A DNA stretch of 64,000 nucleotides from Fratercula arctica (Eukaryota; Chordata; Aves; Charadriiformes; Alcidae). A program made the position numbers and the translations under genes. The stretch covers positions 52,615,672 to 52,679,671 of the forward strand of contig CANTUZ010000004.1 in NCBI GenBank assembly GCA_947846985.1, given 5' to 3'. Below, piece after piece: positions 42,063 through 54,288 of this stretch (position 1 is the first letter of the stretch; every line of letters begins with the position of its first letter). Under the pieces are notes generated by a model. It was not told the origin of the DNA, ran no database searches, and saw only the letters and a program-made list of their open reading frames with translations.

Positions 42063-43119
42063 TAGCTTAATGAAGAAGCAATCAAAGGTAATAGGGATCC
42101 AGCGTGAAGCTCATTGCCATCTGAAGCCTTTTCCCATTGAGCTAAGGACCACAAAAAAGAAAAACTGTGACATTTATGAAGTTTTTAAACCATCAAAGTA
42201 ACACTTGAAACAGAAGGTTCACTTTCTTCAGCTCAGCCCATTCTTTTCTCTGCTTTGGGGCTTTTACTTGCAATGGGTGTTAAGCAAAGATGACAGTCAC
42301 ACCACAGCATAAAGGACACAGCCTCTACTCTGTGTATGCCAGAAATAGACATATTAGGACAGATCCTCTGTTAGCATAAATCATTGTAGGCACTTTGTTT
42401 TGGCTCAATCTCACAGGAAAAAAATGCAATTCCCAAAATGAGGGTTTTGTCAAACACTATTTTCACATGACCTAGAAGAAGTATTAACATATTCCTCAAA
42501 TAGTTGCAAGATGCTGCAAAAGGATTTTGTGATGCTGTCGAAGTGGCTTGGAAAAGGCTTTCCAGGTAAGTGAGTGTGAAAGATGCTATAAAAAGTTTTT
42601 AAATGTGCATAGGGTCTATTGATTCAAACAAATCATCCAACTCAGCTAACTGCTTCTTGCTTCCATAAAGCCCAGATTACATCAGAAACACCCCACATCT
42701 GATGTTCAACTTGCATGTTAAAAAGTGCAGGAGTAAAATCTCTTCTCAGCATCCCAGCTTGGGCTACTCAAATGTTACAGTAGTCTGTTAATTCTAATGA
42801 AGGATCTAAGGAGGAACACCATAAACAGCCAGTAAGGGTGAAAATCCTGTCTCTCCCTTCAAAAGATAACATTCCCTAGACCAACGCATTGTTAGGAGAA
42901 ATCAACCAAAGCTCACATATCTTGTCACTAGAATATAGCTCCAACAGTGTTAGGCTATTACAAATGAGTCACTGAAAAATCCAAAGAGCAATACGTAGGC
43001 TTGGGGGAAGAAAAGAACCACGAAAAATTAATCATGATATTAAATCAGCTCAGTTGAGGATCCACGCAAGCAGACTAGTGCAAACCCTTGCCGAAAAAGC
43101 TACCCACTGTGAATGTAGG
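42063..43119. other. Spacer between LINE fragments
   Basis: About 1 kb with no gene or clear repeat recognised. Confidence 0.5.
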
Positions 43120-43640
43120 GTGGAGGTACCCAATCTTGCTTCCATGACTGTCATGAGTTTGGACAGATGACAGACAGCAGCCTCATAGTCACTGCGCCAG
43201 CACTGTCAGGTGAATTCCAACCACCCCCACAGATTTTAAGAAAATCAGCCTTTCTGAGTAGTCTCTAACCCGTTGCTCCCTGCTGTTGGTTGCCACCTCC
43301 TTCCCAAACTGCAGCAGTATACGCAGAAGTCAGGGAGCAAGCTTGCCTATGAACAGTGAAGAAAAAAGGTCTTGAGAATTTCAGCTTTCTCCCCATAGTC
43401 TATCACTAGACTCTTGTTCACCAACAGGCACATTTTTTCCTAAACTTTCTTTGGTAGTTAGCCCATTTTTGGAATCTATTCTTACGATCGTTAATGTTCC
43501 CTGCTAGTTTCAGCTGCAGCTGGGCTTTGTCATTTCTAATTTTGTCCCTAAGTACCAAAGCAATGCTTTTACATTCTTCCTTTGTTGTTTTTTTTTTTTT
43601 ATTGCTGTCCACGTTTTCCTAGATTAACCCTTGGAGAACT
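43120..43640 (-). mobile_element. Eroded CR1-type LINE fragment, ORF2 linker and start of RT domain
   Basis: Minus-strand remnant. The open frame at 43418-43612 gives KAQLQLKLAGNINDRKNRF and WANYQRKFRKKC, matching the CR1 pattern KAHLELKLA...KDNKKGF...Y.S.KRK that sits between endonuclease and reverse transcriptase. Further 3' on that strand, around 43200-43245, the complement reads AATCTGTGGGGGTGG...GGAATTCACCTGACAGTGCT, which is the eroded form of the GPDGIHPRVLREL coding block. Several stops and indels; inactive. The left end is approximate. Confidence 0.72.
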
Positions 43641-43899
43641 CTTTCTTCACCCCAATGATCCAGTCCCCCATACCACCAGGGTAAAAATTAAACAAACACA
43701 TACATACATAAAGGATGTTGAAACAACGTGGTGGTGAGCGTGAGGACGATATGAATATGCAGACAGACATGAATACACAAACAAAAAAAGAAGCTTGCCT
43801 CTGCTGTTTTTTTAAATAGCCCTTTAAAGTCACCTTTACACATCACTAGGAGGTTAGCTGCAAGAGCACAGAACTTTGCACAGAATTCAAATTAGGAAA

Positions 43900-45060
43900 A
43901 AGTACGACTGCCAGACTCATTGAGACCTGTGTCCATCTGCTTCAGTATCCTCCATCTGACAGGAGATGTTTCAAAGTAAGACAACCCTATTAAGGGCAAC
44001 TATAGGACAACATGCTCTTCGAGAAATCAGTTTCCTCCATTCAGATGTATAAAGGCTGTCTTATGTCCTGAAGCGTGCAGCTTTATGTCCTTTTTTCTTC
44101 CTAAAGTCCTTTTTATTTTAATCTCCTCTAATATGTCAGGAGATTTTCTCATTATCTATTACCCTTTTTTGATCCTATTAAGCTTCCGGCTGCAATGATA
44201 TCAAGAGACAGTAGGGTTCAGAGGTTAATTGTGCCTTCTATTTGAAAAGTACTTCCTTTTTTCCATTTTAACTGTGTTCATTTTTAAATAATGCTAAAAT
44301 AGAAACTGAAAAAAACCCTATAGCTCAGTTTAAAATAAAAATGAAAGAAAAGAGAGAGACCTAAATTATGACACTCAAATAATTCTTTCCTCTAAGCCTT
44401 GGGGAAAACTTGATGGCACTGAGAAGTTAATGTAAATTGCCACTGTTAAGGTTAGATTAGAAAAAAAATTAAAAACTAACTCTTTTAATCAGCCCCTCAG
44501 CTGGTGTGAATCAGCTTAGTTCTTTGGGAGTTATTGAGCCTGATGTGATTTATATCACCTGAATGTCATGCCCTTTGATCTTTAAATATCCAATAATTTT
44601 TTACGGATCTCCTGCGGCCTTCTTGTAATGTATGTACACCCTTCTTAAGTCATGGTGTATAGAACCAGACCTTCTACTTTACCTTTGGTCTCACCTCCTG
44701 CTTCCTATGCATCACCTTCCTGTTCATAAATCCCAGAATTAGATTTATCCCTCTTTTGCAGCGAACACCATTGATCCCTATTCAGTTTTTGATCCATTAT
44801 AGTATCATCACCCAGTCAGTAACTTCCCATGTTGTATTTATAATGCCCCCTCCCTGCCTACGAACACACATCTCTCCCCATGTATTTAGCACTTGAACTT
44901 ACTGGATTTCATCTCACTGATTTCAAATCACTTATGCAATTAATCAGGATAATTTTGAATTATAATTGTGTCTCTCCCTTTCATTCTTCCTCCAGGAACT
45001 GCCTCCTGCCAGCCAGGGACTTTCATTTCTAGCTACAAACTCAGTTCTGCATCAGAATAA
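43900..45060 (-). mobile_element. Ancient CR1-type LINE, 3' portion to near its 3' end
   Basis: Minus-strand element of about 1.16 kb. Read 5' to 3' on the minus strand: AATTCAAAATTATCCTGATT (eroded RT block near 44960), GATGAAATCCAGTAAGTTCA (MKFNKDKC-type block near 44910), AATGGATCAAAAACTGAATA, AATTCTGGGATTTATGAACA (near 44745), then AAAAGGAAGTACTTTTCAAA and CACAATTAACCTCTGAACCC (near 44225, the AVNLWNSLP-type block), and finally GAGGATACTGAAGCAGATGG...AGTCTGGCAGTCGTAC, resembling the GGATACTGGGCTAGATGGACC...CTGGCAGTTCT end of this group. Heavily mutated. Its orientation and age resemble the neighbouring fragment at 43120-43640, but that fragment carries an earlier part of the element, so it is a separate or rearranged insertion. 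Confidence 0.75.
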
Positions 45061-48000
45061 TTTAAGGAATGTAACAAGTAGCCCAACATTGGCATATTGT
45101 ACAGCCTCCTTGGAACTTGCTATACCAAAGCTCAAAAGATCTTAAGATTTAGTTTCCTTTTTCATAATATACATACCATTGCATTGTGCATTTAAAACCT
45201 ACCTACATAATGTGTTTTAATACTGAACCTGTACTCATCCTGCTTCTGTATCCACACGCACAGCAATTCTAACCATCTTGTGAAAAAGCACATATTTAAC
45301 TGAAGTAATTCACCCATTTTTGCTCGTCCCTACCTTTAATTATTCATTCTTGTTATTAATACAGTTGTCAAAATTCACATTAAAACCCCTTACCTTCTCC
45401 ATTTTAAGCATTCATTTACCACCATCCACTCCAAAATGCTCACAGTATCTTCCATGAAGCATAGTCTGAAAATGTAATAAGCATAGCCTTTATTCCATCA
45501 TCCACATTTTATGAAAAATTACACATTAGGAGTCTAAAACTAGCACCTTCTGCATAAGGCCTTTTAATGCATCCTTCAGGCCTAATGTGTCTCTAGAGGT
45601 TGTATGTCAACCAGCTAGGAACAAACTTCATCTACATGGGCTTAACTCATTAGTCTAAGCATAAGTATCTTGTGCCATTTGAAATATCCTAGGACAGGTG
45701 ATACTTCCACACAAGATATGATAAAGGACCTAATGGAGGCCCTACACTCCCCTGGGCCAGAAGCTGGAGACCTGATGAGATACCAGGAGACGAGATGAGA
45801 CAACAGTATCTCAAATGGCACTTCATGTTTAGCCAGATGAATTGTTCTTTATATATTTCCCTGTCTTCTTATAGATATGTCATGTAACGTGTCAGTGCTT
45901 GCTTATGTATAAGCCTGGAATCATGTGAAGGATGCTTCCATACCGAGGAAGACTATATTGCAGCTATACTCTTCTTTTCTGAAAGAAAGTTTTATGCCTC
46001 CCATCTACATTCACTTTTGACAGTTAATGAGTCAAAGGAGAGTTGTTCAAAGCTGCTTGACTTATGCTAAAAAAAGTCTTAAAAAGAACTGAGCACACAC
46101 GGATCTCATCTCTGCCTGCACACCTTGCACTTGTTAGGTGAAATGCTGAAATGGTTGACATATTCAGTAACAAAAATTTCAGTCTATTTTCAGTGTCAGC
46201 CAGCCAGTAACCACTATTCCTGTGGACATATACTGTGCAATGTAGGCAGTAATTATTTCTTTCAGAAAGATCCAAGGAATACAAGTGCAACCCTGCGTTT
46301 CATCCTCTAAAAACCTTTGGTTGTGCTCACCTACTGGGATCTATCTTATCTCCCTTTCTCTTCAACACACACTTGGAGAAGGAAACATAACCTATAGGTT
46401 TCTCTGCCAAGAACATACAGCTGATTCCCTGCTTGACTCTCCACAGATGTAGACATTTCTATCTGCAAAATGTCACAACGCTTGGCAGAAATTAGTTCAT
46501 GTGCAAAGAGCAGCAAACTTATCCTGACCCTACAGGTCTAACAATGATCCACAGAGGAAAGTACTTCAAAGAACTAGCTGGGGCATAACCCGTTTCTTTT
46601 ATCAGAAACATCAGTCCCCTATTCATCCAAACGGTGTGAAGCTGCCAGATTCTGTTCCATCACTGATTAAACATCGACTATCATCATTTGTGGAGGAAAC
46701 ACACATAAAAAGCCATTTCCCATTAAGTGCACACATTTAAGAATAGTATTTCCAGCCAAAGCTGATTGCCTGTTGACAAAATTACAAAATATGTCTGGAT
46801 TTTACAAAATTAAGCCCATAATCTACTGAAGTGCAGAGGTGGAGTGCTGTGATTGATGAGTAATGGCAGCAAAGGTGTTCAAAGGAACCTGAACCTGCAT
46901 CAAGGCTTGATCATGTATCTCAAAAAAGTTAACAGAAAATAGCTCATTGCCTTTGCAGGCCCTTAATAAAGGGTCCTCTTCCGGACCCAAAGGAGAAAAG
47001 AGGTGATTTTCCCGTTTTCCATAACACCAGTATCTGTCTGTAAATGAGGCATGGGAGCAGTGGGGTTCCCATCCAGCTGCAGAGGTACCTCCACCCTGTG
47101 GTCAAAGCAATGACCAAGGGACAGATTCCACCCATGATGCACTGAAGTATAGCTCTGTGGGCCTGTCTCCAGGTTGACAGTGATGTGATACATCAGCACT
47201 GGAACATTCTCTCATGACCATCAAGTGCCATTTATACTGGCTTAGAATCCCTCTACCCAGAAGTCACTCTTTGGCTAAATTGCTGTCCATGAAGTTCCTT
47301 CTCCAGTTGCCTAGGAGGGGGACTGCTACTTCTTGTTTGGCTGTTCTTATGGTAGACAACATCAATATCACCCATTTTCTCTCATTCACATCATCACATT
47401 AATGCTTCCTAATCTCTTTATGCTGCTTTCCAAAGTCTTAGCAGCAATACAATATGACGCAGTATCATCAAAGAAAGAAACAAACCATGGTAGCACAAAC
47501 TGAAGGAACCCCGTATATAAATCCAAAGAATAAATATTTTCTGAGGAAAGCATCAATGTTTAAACAGAGGGAGTGTTTCAGTGACTGAGACACCATGCAA
47601 ATCAGCTTTGCAAGCTCTGTGTCAGATGCAAATTGATGTTAAATATCTGGTGGCAAAGAGTAAGAAAGATGACAAGCTCTCTTGTGCAGTTAAGTTGAGC
47701 TACCAGTAATTACATGCCTGAGACACATTTTAACAAGGTAACTTTGGCTGTGCTCAGCCAGCACCTTGCAGATCCCCTTTTCTTGCAGAACATCTGTAAG
47801 CAAACTGGCAGGTCTATTATTTTTATTCAGACACCTGGAATTTAGTATTTAGCTACTCATTTAGTTTTATTGGTTTTTTTACGCTGTTATTTAGTCTTGT
47901 TGTTTTATTATTTTTACTGTTTTGAGGGCATGAAGTTCATAAATATCCTTAAACACCTTTTCCTATTGCAATGGTCATTTTACCTCCAATTGTTGACTGA

Positions 48001-51000
48001 GCGAGAAAAAAAAAAGAAGAGTTCACAGAGGCACTTAACTGTACCATAAAGATACTTCTTCACATAAGGACTCCTAGGAGACACTAATTTGTACCACTGT
48101 GTGGCATTTTCCTGGTTTTGACCACTACAGCTACAGAGATTCCAAGAAGCCTTTGGAAAGGAAAGATTGTGACATCTCTCTCTATTTATCAGGAGGTATC
48201 AGGACAATTCAGGACCTTCTAACTTACCAGAAGAGAAAAGTTGGCAAAAACTGCCCTTCTTTTCCCATCCTCTGCAAGACATAGAACACTATGGGTGTTT
48301 TTAGAAAAGAAAGCAATGTTTCAGAGGAAAAAAAATAAATTGCAACATTACTTAAATACCCAGCTTCTTAGTAATAATTGGAATTTCAGCTTGCCAAGAA
48401 ATGACTTGACATAATCTAGTCTCTTTTATCTAATCAGGGCAATTATCAAAATAACATCACTTACTTGTAATATACTTCAGTTACTTCACTTAGGCAGTTA
48501 TATTTATACAGAAGGAAGATCCTAGAAAGAAGTAAATGCATGTTATCTTCTCAAGGGAAAAAAATACAGGAGTACCCTGGAAGAACGATGCAAGAACCAA
48601 ACTGCCTACAACGTCTAACAAAATGCAACTCAGCCACCAGCCCACTGTCCCCAGCGCTGGAGAAGCAGCCGCACGACTCACCGAGCTCGGGAACACGCAG
48701 CTGCCGCTGGAGTTGCCTCTCTGCAGCTTTTTCACTTTCCCCACCTGCTGGCCACGCTGGAAAGCTGCACAGCACCAATATGAAAATATCTGACTCAAGT
48801 GATTCTGCCCTCACACCGAGGTACTTCCACAGGCCATTAATGAAGTTTCTCTGCATTTTTTTATTGTTAGAAGTGAGATCAGCATCTTTGATGAGACACC
48901 CCAGTAAAAAAACAATGAAAGAAAGGGCAAAAATACCTTACCATTAAAGCTTTTCAAAAAGCAGAAGACATTCCCAATCTGCTTAGATTCCAAATATAAG
49001 AAAAAACATGACTGCTGGGCTAAACTCAATAAAAAGGGTCAATATTTATGTTCACATCACTATCAGATCATTGCTAACAGGTGACGTGTTCACTATAGGA
49101 TTTAAAGTCTGAAACAATCTGACAAAACAGAAGTGAAATAAAATAAAAGACAAAGAAAGATCAAAATTATTATGTCTATACTATTGCAAAGTATAACAGA
49201 AATAAGGATAGCAATGACTGTACTGAATGGATTTCCTGATGCACCAACGGCCAGTGAAGATGGTGCTGCAGAGTAAAAGCATTGCCCCTGGGAAGGCTAC
49301 ATATTCAAAGAAAACAAAAAAAGCGTGATGTGCTGACAAAAGACAGCTAACTTGAAAACTCTCTGCTGTCTCAATATTTTGAACCTGAGAAAAGGGAAAA
49401 CAATTTTCCCTTCCTCTCTCAGTTCCATGTTTACTCACTGGATTAAAAATTACTAACACAAAGCTGACAATCCAAAGCAAAAAGACTCTCATTGCACAGC
49501 TGTTGTATCTCCGTGTACACCCCACTCATAATATCAGTTAGTGAGGACAGTTTCTTTATCGCTACTATAGCAAAGCAATCATCAAAGTGTTCAAAATTCA
49601 GGGCAGGCTTTCTGGGAGAGGATTGTTTTGATTTTGTATACAGTGTCTGGTGAGCTGTCAGACAAGACGACTGACTGGCAGCTTGAATGACAGTGTTTTT
49701 GCAGCGTGGCAGGTGCTCTCAGCTTCAGCAGCCAACACCAGCCCCTTGAGCAGGCACAGCACCATGTACCTGGGACGGGCTGGATACACAGCTTTGTGCG
49801 AAGCTCAATGCAGATGGATCCACCAATCTCTGAAAAAAAATTTGCTACGATGCTCTCCTGCCGCGAAGGAGTATGAAGCTACACCTATGTAGAGCTGTTG
49901 AAACCTGTTATAATAAAGTTGTAGAGGGAAGAGAGGAGCTGGGTTGCAATTGCTAAGCAGATTTCATCTCGCAGTATTGTAGTAGCACCTCCTTAGAAGT
50001 GTCTTAAAGCAGGGCTTATAAGATGGCAAATGAGCACTAAAGCAGTTACATATTTCTACCCGATAAATATGAACAAATGAACGGCATAAACCCAGCAGGC
50101 CCAATTAACAGTGTTCACTAAAAATTACTCAGAACATGCAAACTCCAGTCATGAAACCATTGCCACGTATATACAGTGCTGCTACGAGAGGCTTACAAAA
50201 GAAGAAATGCTCCAACACCCTGAAGGAAAAAATCTTAAGATGCTACTCACAGGTCCAGCACGACAGAGTGGCAGAAAAAAGGTGACTGTAGTAACATGAC
50301 CTCATTACATTCTAGGTGAATTCCCATTTAATTGCAATTTTTGTATGAAAATAGTCTTCCAATTATATAAATAGCAGTTACCAGCAATAACAAAACATAA
50401 TGTCTGACTTCAGCAGATGCCAAATGTTTAGACACTCTAGTGGACACCTGTCCCAATATTTGTTTTAGCTGTCACTTGGTAGGATTGTCATGGATTTTAC
50501 TTTTCATATCTGTTGATTCTGAAATATTTGCCATTATGATGCCCTAAGCAAAGCTATTGATTGCTCACTCATGTCTACTTTATATCGCTAATGCTAGATT
50601 CCAGCTCATAAAAACATGCTGAGATAACCAAAGATAAAGAGTTAATTATCAATTAAAATCTTCAATCTGAACAAAGAAGACCCAAAACGCATAAGAAGCA
50701 GCCTAATTTTATTACAAAGCATACCTAAAGGCCTACATTAGCTGTCAGACAAGCTGAAAGACTTCCTCTAGGAATTGCTCTAAATCTGGGTTAATAAATT
50801 ATAACTTGAAGTAGTAACAGTAATATTGTAAACAGACGATCCAAATGATACATACACAGAACATTTTCCTGGTCTGAAATGTGTCAGAAAATAGACAGTT
50901 CTGAAGCTGTATACAGATATTACATAAGTAAAAATATTGTGATTTTTTTTCAGTTTTAGGGATCTGATGAAAAACTAAAATTCAGTTCTTTACTGAGGTT

Positions 51001-54000
51001 TAAGGGAGAACGTAAACATGGATTTTTTTGTTCTTAACTTAGAATATTTATCTATAGACTTAATGAAACTGTAGCTCACCTACAGATGAAAACACAAAAT
51101 CTTTAGGTCCCAGCATTTCCGATTGCACTCTGACATCAAACTTCTCTTTATGTTCTCACTCTTGCGAGGTACCTACAACAGCAAGTATTTTCCCTCTATA
51201 AAATAGGCTTCAAATAAAGCCAAATTAACTAACAGGTAGTGATGCTAATATACTAAGGGGTAAAATTACAGTGTCACCTGAATTATTGAGACTTTATGTT
51301 TGATTCCTTTGTGGAGCCAGTTTTTATTATCAAGAACGAAACTGATTCTTACTCTCTATAGTACTTCATCCATTGACAAAATTGAATATTGTATTAATGC
51401 CATTTTAAGACTGTGGATCATAGAGCAAGCATCGAGATAGAGAATTTAGATAAAGTACAGCTATTTGACGCCTTTAGCAGTTATCTTCACATTTAAATGC
51501 TGAATTATATAACGATGGCATTTGGATGCAAAATGTTCTCTTACCATTTCTCCAAACAACAGGGAAGTTTCTGTAATTACAGAAGACTTGCTGTCTGGCT
51601 TGCCACCTGCAGTGATGCCAAACATGAAGGGGAGCTGCCATCACGCATCTGTGACAGACCTGCATGCTGGTGAGTTCAGAAACAAAGTCTATAAAAAGGA
51701 GGCAGTGTACTACAGTAATACAGTGTGCTATGCTAGTTACCATAGCATTGCACATATAATAAAAAAAAGGTAGTTTTAAAACTAATTCACTAGTCATGTA
51801 TATATTTGTGACTTCAAAGAGTCAAGCAGGTATTTGTTTCCCCATTTATCGTAAAGAAGGGGGGAAAAAAACCCAAACAAAACAAACTAAAATACAACCA
51901 ACCTTCTTCCAGCTTCTTAACCCTGACTTCCTGCAAGCCCATCTAAGGGGCTCCACAGGTAAATTCTAACTCAGGAAATCACCTATTTCAAGTCAAATGC
52001 ATCCTACCCCAAGGTGAATCATTTGGGAAGTCATCAGTGACTGGAAAAGAATTGAAATTCTGGTTTTGCTCTTTGCACCATCTGGAAACAATCTCCTTTT
52101 GGAGATAGCATGAACTTAATTTTACAGGGGCCTCCCCCTCATCAAACATATCAATATGTGTACTACAGTAAATAAGCATCTTGGGGAACACTTCTTACTC
52201 TGCACATAGCGCAACAAAGGTTAGGACAACATCATCACTTGATTACACAAGTTTATGCAATTCCATGGCTCTTCTCAACTCGTCCCCTCGATAAGCTAAA
52301 TATTTTTCTGAGATTCTTACAACAGTAACTACACTATCAACTGCATTCCCTTATTGTGCTGCCCTGCTTCATATGAGTTACAGTTTACCTGGCTTATACT
52401 ATTCTTCCCCTTAGTCCAATAACCTTTAGAATGTGATTCACCTCTTCTTTTTAAAATGTGTAAATTCTGTAATGACTGCAACACAGCTCTGACTAGTGCT
52501 AAATTCAGGATAAGGTATACAACACTGCAGACCAGAGCCACAGGGAAAGGCTCAGAGCCCACCAGAGCTCCTGTTAGAGGCAGGCCAGGTAGCTGCACTA
52601 CGTGACATATTGGATAACGTGGTATGTGATGCATGAGTAAGGTGCTGCTGCAATCATCAGTCACTATTATCTAGAAAGAGCCACTTCCAGGACCAGAAGA
52701 TAAATGTAAAGGGAGAAGGGGGAACACACAACACTTGAGTCAGCTCTTTGCTCCCACCCTATCAGTAAATTTAGGCCTCTGCATGCGATGGACTGCAACC
52801 TGTTGGCTTAAAGTTAGGACGTGAGAAAAGTGGCTTTGGAACTGTTTTGAAAAGTGGTTCCAGTGTCATCTTTCATTTTTCCTCTGCTTTCTCTTCAATT
52901 ACTTCCTTCCTTTGTTCTTCAGATTCCCTGAGCTCCTAGAGAGTTCTCGCGTGGCTTATTCAGTTACCCCTAGACCTCTTCGTCCTGCAGTCAGTTTCTA
53001 TGTCATTGCTCTTACCTACACAATTCTTCTTTAGTGACTTTTTTTTTTCTCCCCAATCTTGCCCTTTCTTCAGCAAGGTTTGGAATCAAAGTCTTGTGTC
53101 AGCAGATCAGAGCAGAGATTCTACACTATCAGTATACAAGCTAGGCCAGAACCAACACAATTGTTGGTTCAGCAGATACTGAACTTTACAAGCACTTAGC
53201 AGTTGACAGATACAAATTACGACACATTCAATGACTGTCACTGAGTAATAATTAGGATTTCTGCTATGTTAAAACTTTTAAAGAAAATAATACAGTCTAT
53301 CAAGAAAATCATAACCTGCTCAAGGTGCTAAGATATTCCTTTGTTATTTGATAAGCAGAAACCCTACCATTCCATTATTAAATACATTTTCTACTGTTAC
53401 TCCTTACTTTAAAAAGAGGGAAAGGACAGTACAGCCTACAAAGCCCTAAAAACCTACACCTACATGTGAAGCCTTCCACAGTAATTTCCCAGAAAGTTAT
53501 TCTTCAAACCAACACTCATTTTGAATCAGTACAGGAAGGAAGGAAAGAAGGTGTGACCAAGAAAGTAAGGGTAATATGTAGTATTACTCCATAGTAACAC
53601 GGAGAGGAAGCTGTCAGGTCAGGAAAGAGTGAGCTCTTCCAATTTCTGACTCACAAGTCTTAAGAAACCATAAATCCTCCTGGAAAATTTGCAACAAAAC
53701 AGCTGATTTTGAGGGTTTGAAAATGCTGCATCATGTACATTTGATCTGATCGAGGATCATGAAGAACGTCCCAGGAAATTAAGTTTCTTAACTTTTCTAC
53801 TTACACAAACACACATTAGACATGCCATGATAGAATCCAAAAATATACATATACTTTACTATACCTTTTCCATGTTAATAAAAAAATATAAAGAATTAAA
53901 AATAGAAAAGAACTTGTAAACCAACTGGAAAATAAGATGCAAAGGAATGAGAACAAAACCTCTGTATTGTACAGATCTTCATGGACTAGGCAGTCCCAAA

Positions 54001-54051
54001 GTCAATCACAGATTCAGTTATGTACACAAGCTTAAACATAAGTGGCTGCAT
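45061..54051. other. Intergenic sequence immediately downstream of TRMT44
   Basis: Nine kilobases without a recognised gene. An 11-bp inverted repeat pair lies at 45672-45682 and 45811-45821, a CpG-enriched spot at about 48580-48820, and A/G-rich runs near 51860 and 53530. The TRMT44 3' UTR must occupy the right end, with its length unknown. Confidence 0.5.
45672..45821. repeat. Separated 11-bp inverted repeat pair
   Basis: GTGCCATTTGA at 45672-45682 and TCAAATGGCAC at 45811-45821 are exact reverse complements 128 bases apart; flanking bases also partly agree. Confidence 0.7.
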
Positions 54052-54057
54052 TTTATT
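54052..54057 (-). promoter_or_regulatory. Candidate poly(A) signal AATAAA overlapping the TRMT44 stop codon
   Basis: On the minus strand the stop context reads GAATAAAATGC, so the canonical hexamer AATAAA contains the TAA stop. Downstream (54050 to about 54005) there is a moderately GT-containing stretch (TTGTGTAC, CTGTGATT) that could act as the downstream element. No other AATAAA on the minus strand was noticed in the next 2.5 kb. Whether it is used is unknown; a normal-length 3' UTR with a signal further left is also possible. Confidence 0.4.
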
Positions 54058-54288
54058 CCTGTATATGTTTTTTCTTTTTAATAATCTGAGACTGCCTTAG
54101 CTCCTCAGTTCCATGAGCATATGGGCAAGATTCAGAAGGCAAAGAACAACCATCAGGATGATGAAGGAAAAACCAACAGAGACGTGTTTTAAATGCTTCA
54201 GCTGAAAGGCGTCGTTTCACTTCAGGCTTAGTTTTCCTTGATGGTTTCTCTTTTCTCCAGTCACGAATATGAACTCTCCCATTTAGAA
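54053..54288 (-). CDS. TRMT44: TRMT44 last coding exon with C-terminal CCCH zinc finger and stop
   Basis: 236 coding bases after the acceptor TTAAATCTTAG. TT completes Val, then LNGRVHIRDWRKEKPSRKTK, a basic stretch, and LCWFFLHHPDGCSLPSESCP followed by YAHG. That is a C-x9-C-x6-C-x3-H zinc finger with all four ligands present and matching human CWFFMHHPDGC...CPFAH. The protein ends in a lysine-rich tail (IIKKKKHIQE) and TAA at 54055-54053, a slightly different tail from the human one. The TAA sits inside an AATAAA hexamer, discussed as a finding. Confidence 0.95.

Noticed and set aside
1..54000. Exons of GPR78, CPZ or HMX1 expected by mammalian gene order.
   Set aside because: No homeodomain, carboxypeptidase or seven-helix receptor sequence was seen in any frame.
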